Below, one piece after another: positions 5,127-6,147 of a stretch of 6,147 nucleotides of DNA (position 1 is its first letter; the number at the start of each line of letters is the position of its first letter). Under the pieces are notes generated by a model. The model ran no database searches and was not told where the DNA came from. It saw only the letters and a program-made list of their open reading frames with translations. Both the position numbers and the translations under genes were made by a program. Source of the DNA: an uncultured Collinsella sp. (GTDB lineage Bacteria > Actinomycetota > Coriobacteriia > Coriobacteriales > Coriobacteriaceae); assembly GCA_902492825.1 (NCBI GenBank), contig CABUMZ010000111.1, positions 1 through 6,147 on the forward strand. The letters are read 5' to 3'.

Positions 5127-6059
5127 ATGTCCGATTTGATTAAACTCACGCCGATCTTCCACGAGAAGATTTGGGGTGGCCGCCAGCTGGAGACCGTCTT
5201 TGGCTATGACATTCCCGAGGGTCCCATCGGCGAGTGCTGGGCCATCTCGGCACACCCCAACGGCGACTGTCAGATTGCCGAGGGTCCCTACGCCGGTCAC
5301 ACGCTGTCGTGGCTGTGGGCCGAGCATCGCGAGCTCTTTGGCAACTGCGAGGGCAAGGAGTTCCCGCTGCTCATTAAGATTCTGGACGCCAGGGACGATC
5401 TGTCGATTCAGATCCACCCCAACGACGAGTACGCCGCCGAGCACGAGAACGGCAGCCTGGGCAAGACCGAGTGCTGGTACGTGCTGGATTGCGAGCCCGG
5501 TGCCACGATCATCGTCGGCCAGCGCGCGCATGACCGCGCCGAGGCCGCACAGATGATCGAGGATGGCCGCTGGGACGACATGCTCAACGTATTGCCAATC
5601 CACAAGGGCGACTTTTTCCAGATCGACTCCGGCACCGTGCATGCCATCAAGACCGGCACGCTGATTCTGGAGACGCAGCAATCGAGCGACGTGACGTATC
5701 GCCTGTACGACTACGACCGCCCGGGCACTGACGGCAAGCTGCGCCCGCTGCACATTGAGCAGAGCCTCGACTGCATCGACTTTGATGCTCAGGCTCCGAC
5801 CGACGGCACGGTGACCGCGCCCGAGGTGGACGGCGTGACCGAGCTCGAGTCCAACCCCTGCTACACCGTCGATCGCGTGCGCGTCAACGGCAGCAAGACC
5901 CTCGACCAGCGCTGGCCCTTCATGTGCCTGTCGGTCATCGACGGCGAAGGCACCATCTGCGGCGACCCCGTCCACAGGGGAAGCCACCTGCTGGCACCCA
6001 GCGCCGTGGACCAGATCGAACTCGAAGGCAAGATGGAACTGATCGTCTCGCACCTGTAG
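5127..6059 (+). CDS. manA: Mannose-6-phosphate isomerase, class I
   Basis: This is a 310-residue cytoplasmic zinc enzyme of the type I phosphomannose isomerase family (cupin fold), interconverting mannose-6-phosphate and fructose-6-phosphate. The length matches the short Bacillus ManA/GmuF form rather than the longer enterobacterial one. Zinc ligands can be read as Q95 and H97 in LSIQIHPND (92-100), E115 in GKTECWY (112-118) and H172 in GTVHAI (169-174). R192 in YRLYDYDR (191-198) is the catalytic arginine. The N-terminal FHEKIWGG (11-18) is also typical. I chose ATG 5127 because GGGAG (5115-5119) is seven bases upstream; ATG 5121 is only one base from it. It follows gntR by 72 bases on the same strand. 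Beside a PTS, a GH1 enzyme and a ROK kinase it suggests that mannose-6-phosphate is a product of the pathway. It corresponds to gmuF, although a housekeeping ManA role is also possible. Confidence 0.95.
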   Translation: MSDLIKLTPIFHEKIWGGRQLETVFGYDIPEGPIGECWAISAHPNGDCQIAEGPYAGHTLSWLWAEHRELFGNCEGKEFPLLIKILDARDDLSIQIHPNDEYAAEHENGSLGKTECWYVLDCEPGATIIVGQRAHDRAEAAQMIEDGRWDDMLNVLPIHKGDFFQIDSGTVHAIKTGTLILETQQSSDVTYRLYDYDRPGTDGKLRPLHIEQSLDCIDFDAQAPTDGTVTAPEVDGVTELESNPCYTVDRVRVNGSKTLDQRWPFMCLSVIDGEGTICGDPVHRGSHLLAPSAVDQIELEGKMELIVSHL

Positions 6060-6085
6060 GTCGCACCAACAACCAGAACGCAACA

Positions 6086-6119
6086 AGGGGCTCCCCCGTC
6101 CATGCACGGGAGAGCCCCT
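6086..6119 (+). terminator. Intrinsic terminator after manA, possibly bidirectional
   Basis: A 14-position stem (6086-6099 with 6106-6119) has one C-A mismatch at 6094/6111 and a 6-base loop. Its outer part AGGGGCTC / GAGCCCCT is perfect. It lies 26 bases past the manA stop. The plus-strand tail is only moderately T-rich (ATCTATTTATC), and the minus-strand tail (TGTTGCGTTCTGG) is similar, so it may serve genes from both sides. What lies beyond 6147 is unknown. Confidence 0.8.
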
Positions 6120-6147
6120 ACTCACATCTATTTATCAGCCCACCCGG

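Noticed and set aside
5085..6125. Minus-strand open frame of 346 codons opposite manA
   Set aside because: It is a mirror frame of manA, which has all zinc-ligand motifs, and it runs through the terminator hairpin.

Overview
The window reads as high-G+C bacterial DNA with tightly packed genes. Protein style and gene content suggest a gut Coriobacteriia member, most likely Collinsella; this is a judgement from pattern recognition, since no rRNA or marker gene is present. It holds a complete sugar-uptake and sugar-processing locus arranged around one divergent control region at about 4034-4334.

Leftward from the control region (minus strand) lie a family 1 6-phospho-glycosidase (2633-4033), the membrane permease IIC of a lactose/cellobiose-family phosphotransferase system (PTS) (1146-2498), its IIB (690-992) and its IIA (348-680). 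A strong intrinsic terminator at 252-289 ends this unit. Beyond it, still on the minus strand, the first 35 codons of a ROK-family sugar kinase enter the window (1-106). Rightward (plus strand) lie a GntR/HutC-type repressor (4335-5054) and a class I mannose-6-phosphate isomerase, manA (5127-6059), followed by a hairpin terminator at 6086-6119.

The parts fit one pathway. IIA, IIB and IIC import and phosphorylate a beta-linked disaccharide, and the GH1 enzyme splits the 6-phospho-disaccharide. The ROK kinase would phosphorylate the free hexose released, ManA would turn mannose-6-P into fructose-6-P, and the GntR protein would sense a phosphosugar. This is the same set of seven protein families as Bacillus subtilis gmuB, A, C, D, R, E and F (glucomannan utilisation), re-ordered into divergent units and without a visible secreted mannanase. 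The inferred substrate is therefore manno- or gluco-manno-disaccharide, with cellobiose as the alternative.

The non-coding DNA is unusually structured. A 26-bp-arm inverted repeat (4068-4157) lies in the glycosidase leader. Its arm sequence (core TTTGYTTTGGYRGG) recurs as an inverted pair in the ROK kinase leader (165-197), and a weaker half copy precedes manA. A 16-bp palindrome, AGTAGGTATACTTACT, lies over the likely repressor promoter. Two hairpins separate the IIC and IIB genes. I see no tRNA, rRNA, CRISPR array, insertion sequence or pseudogene.
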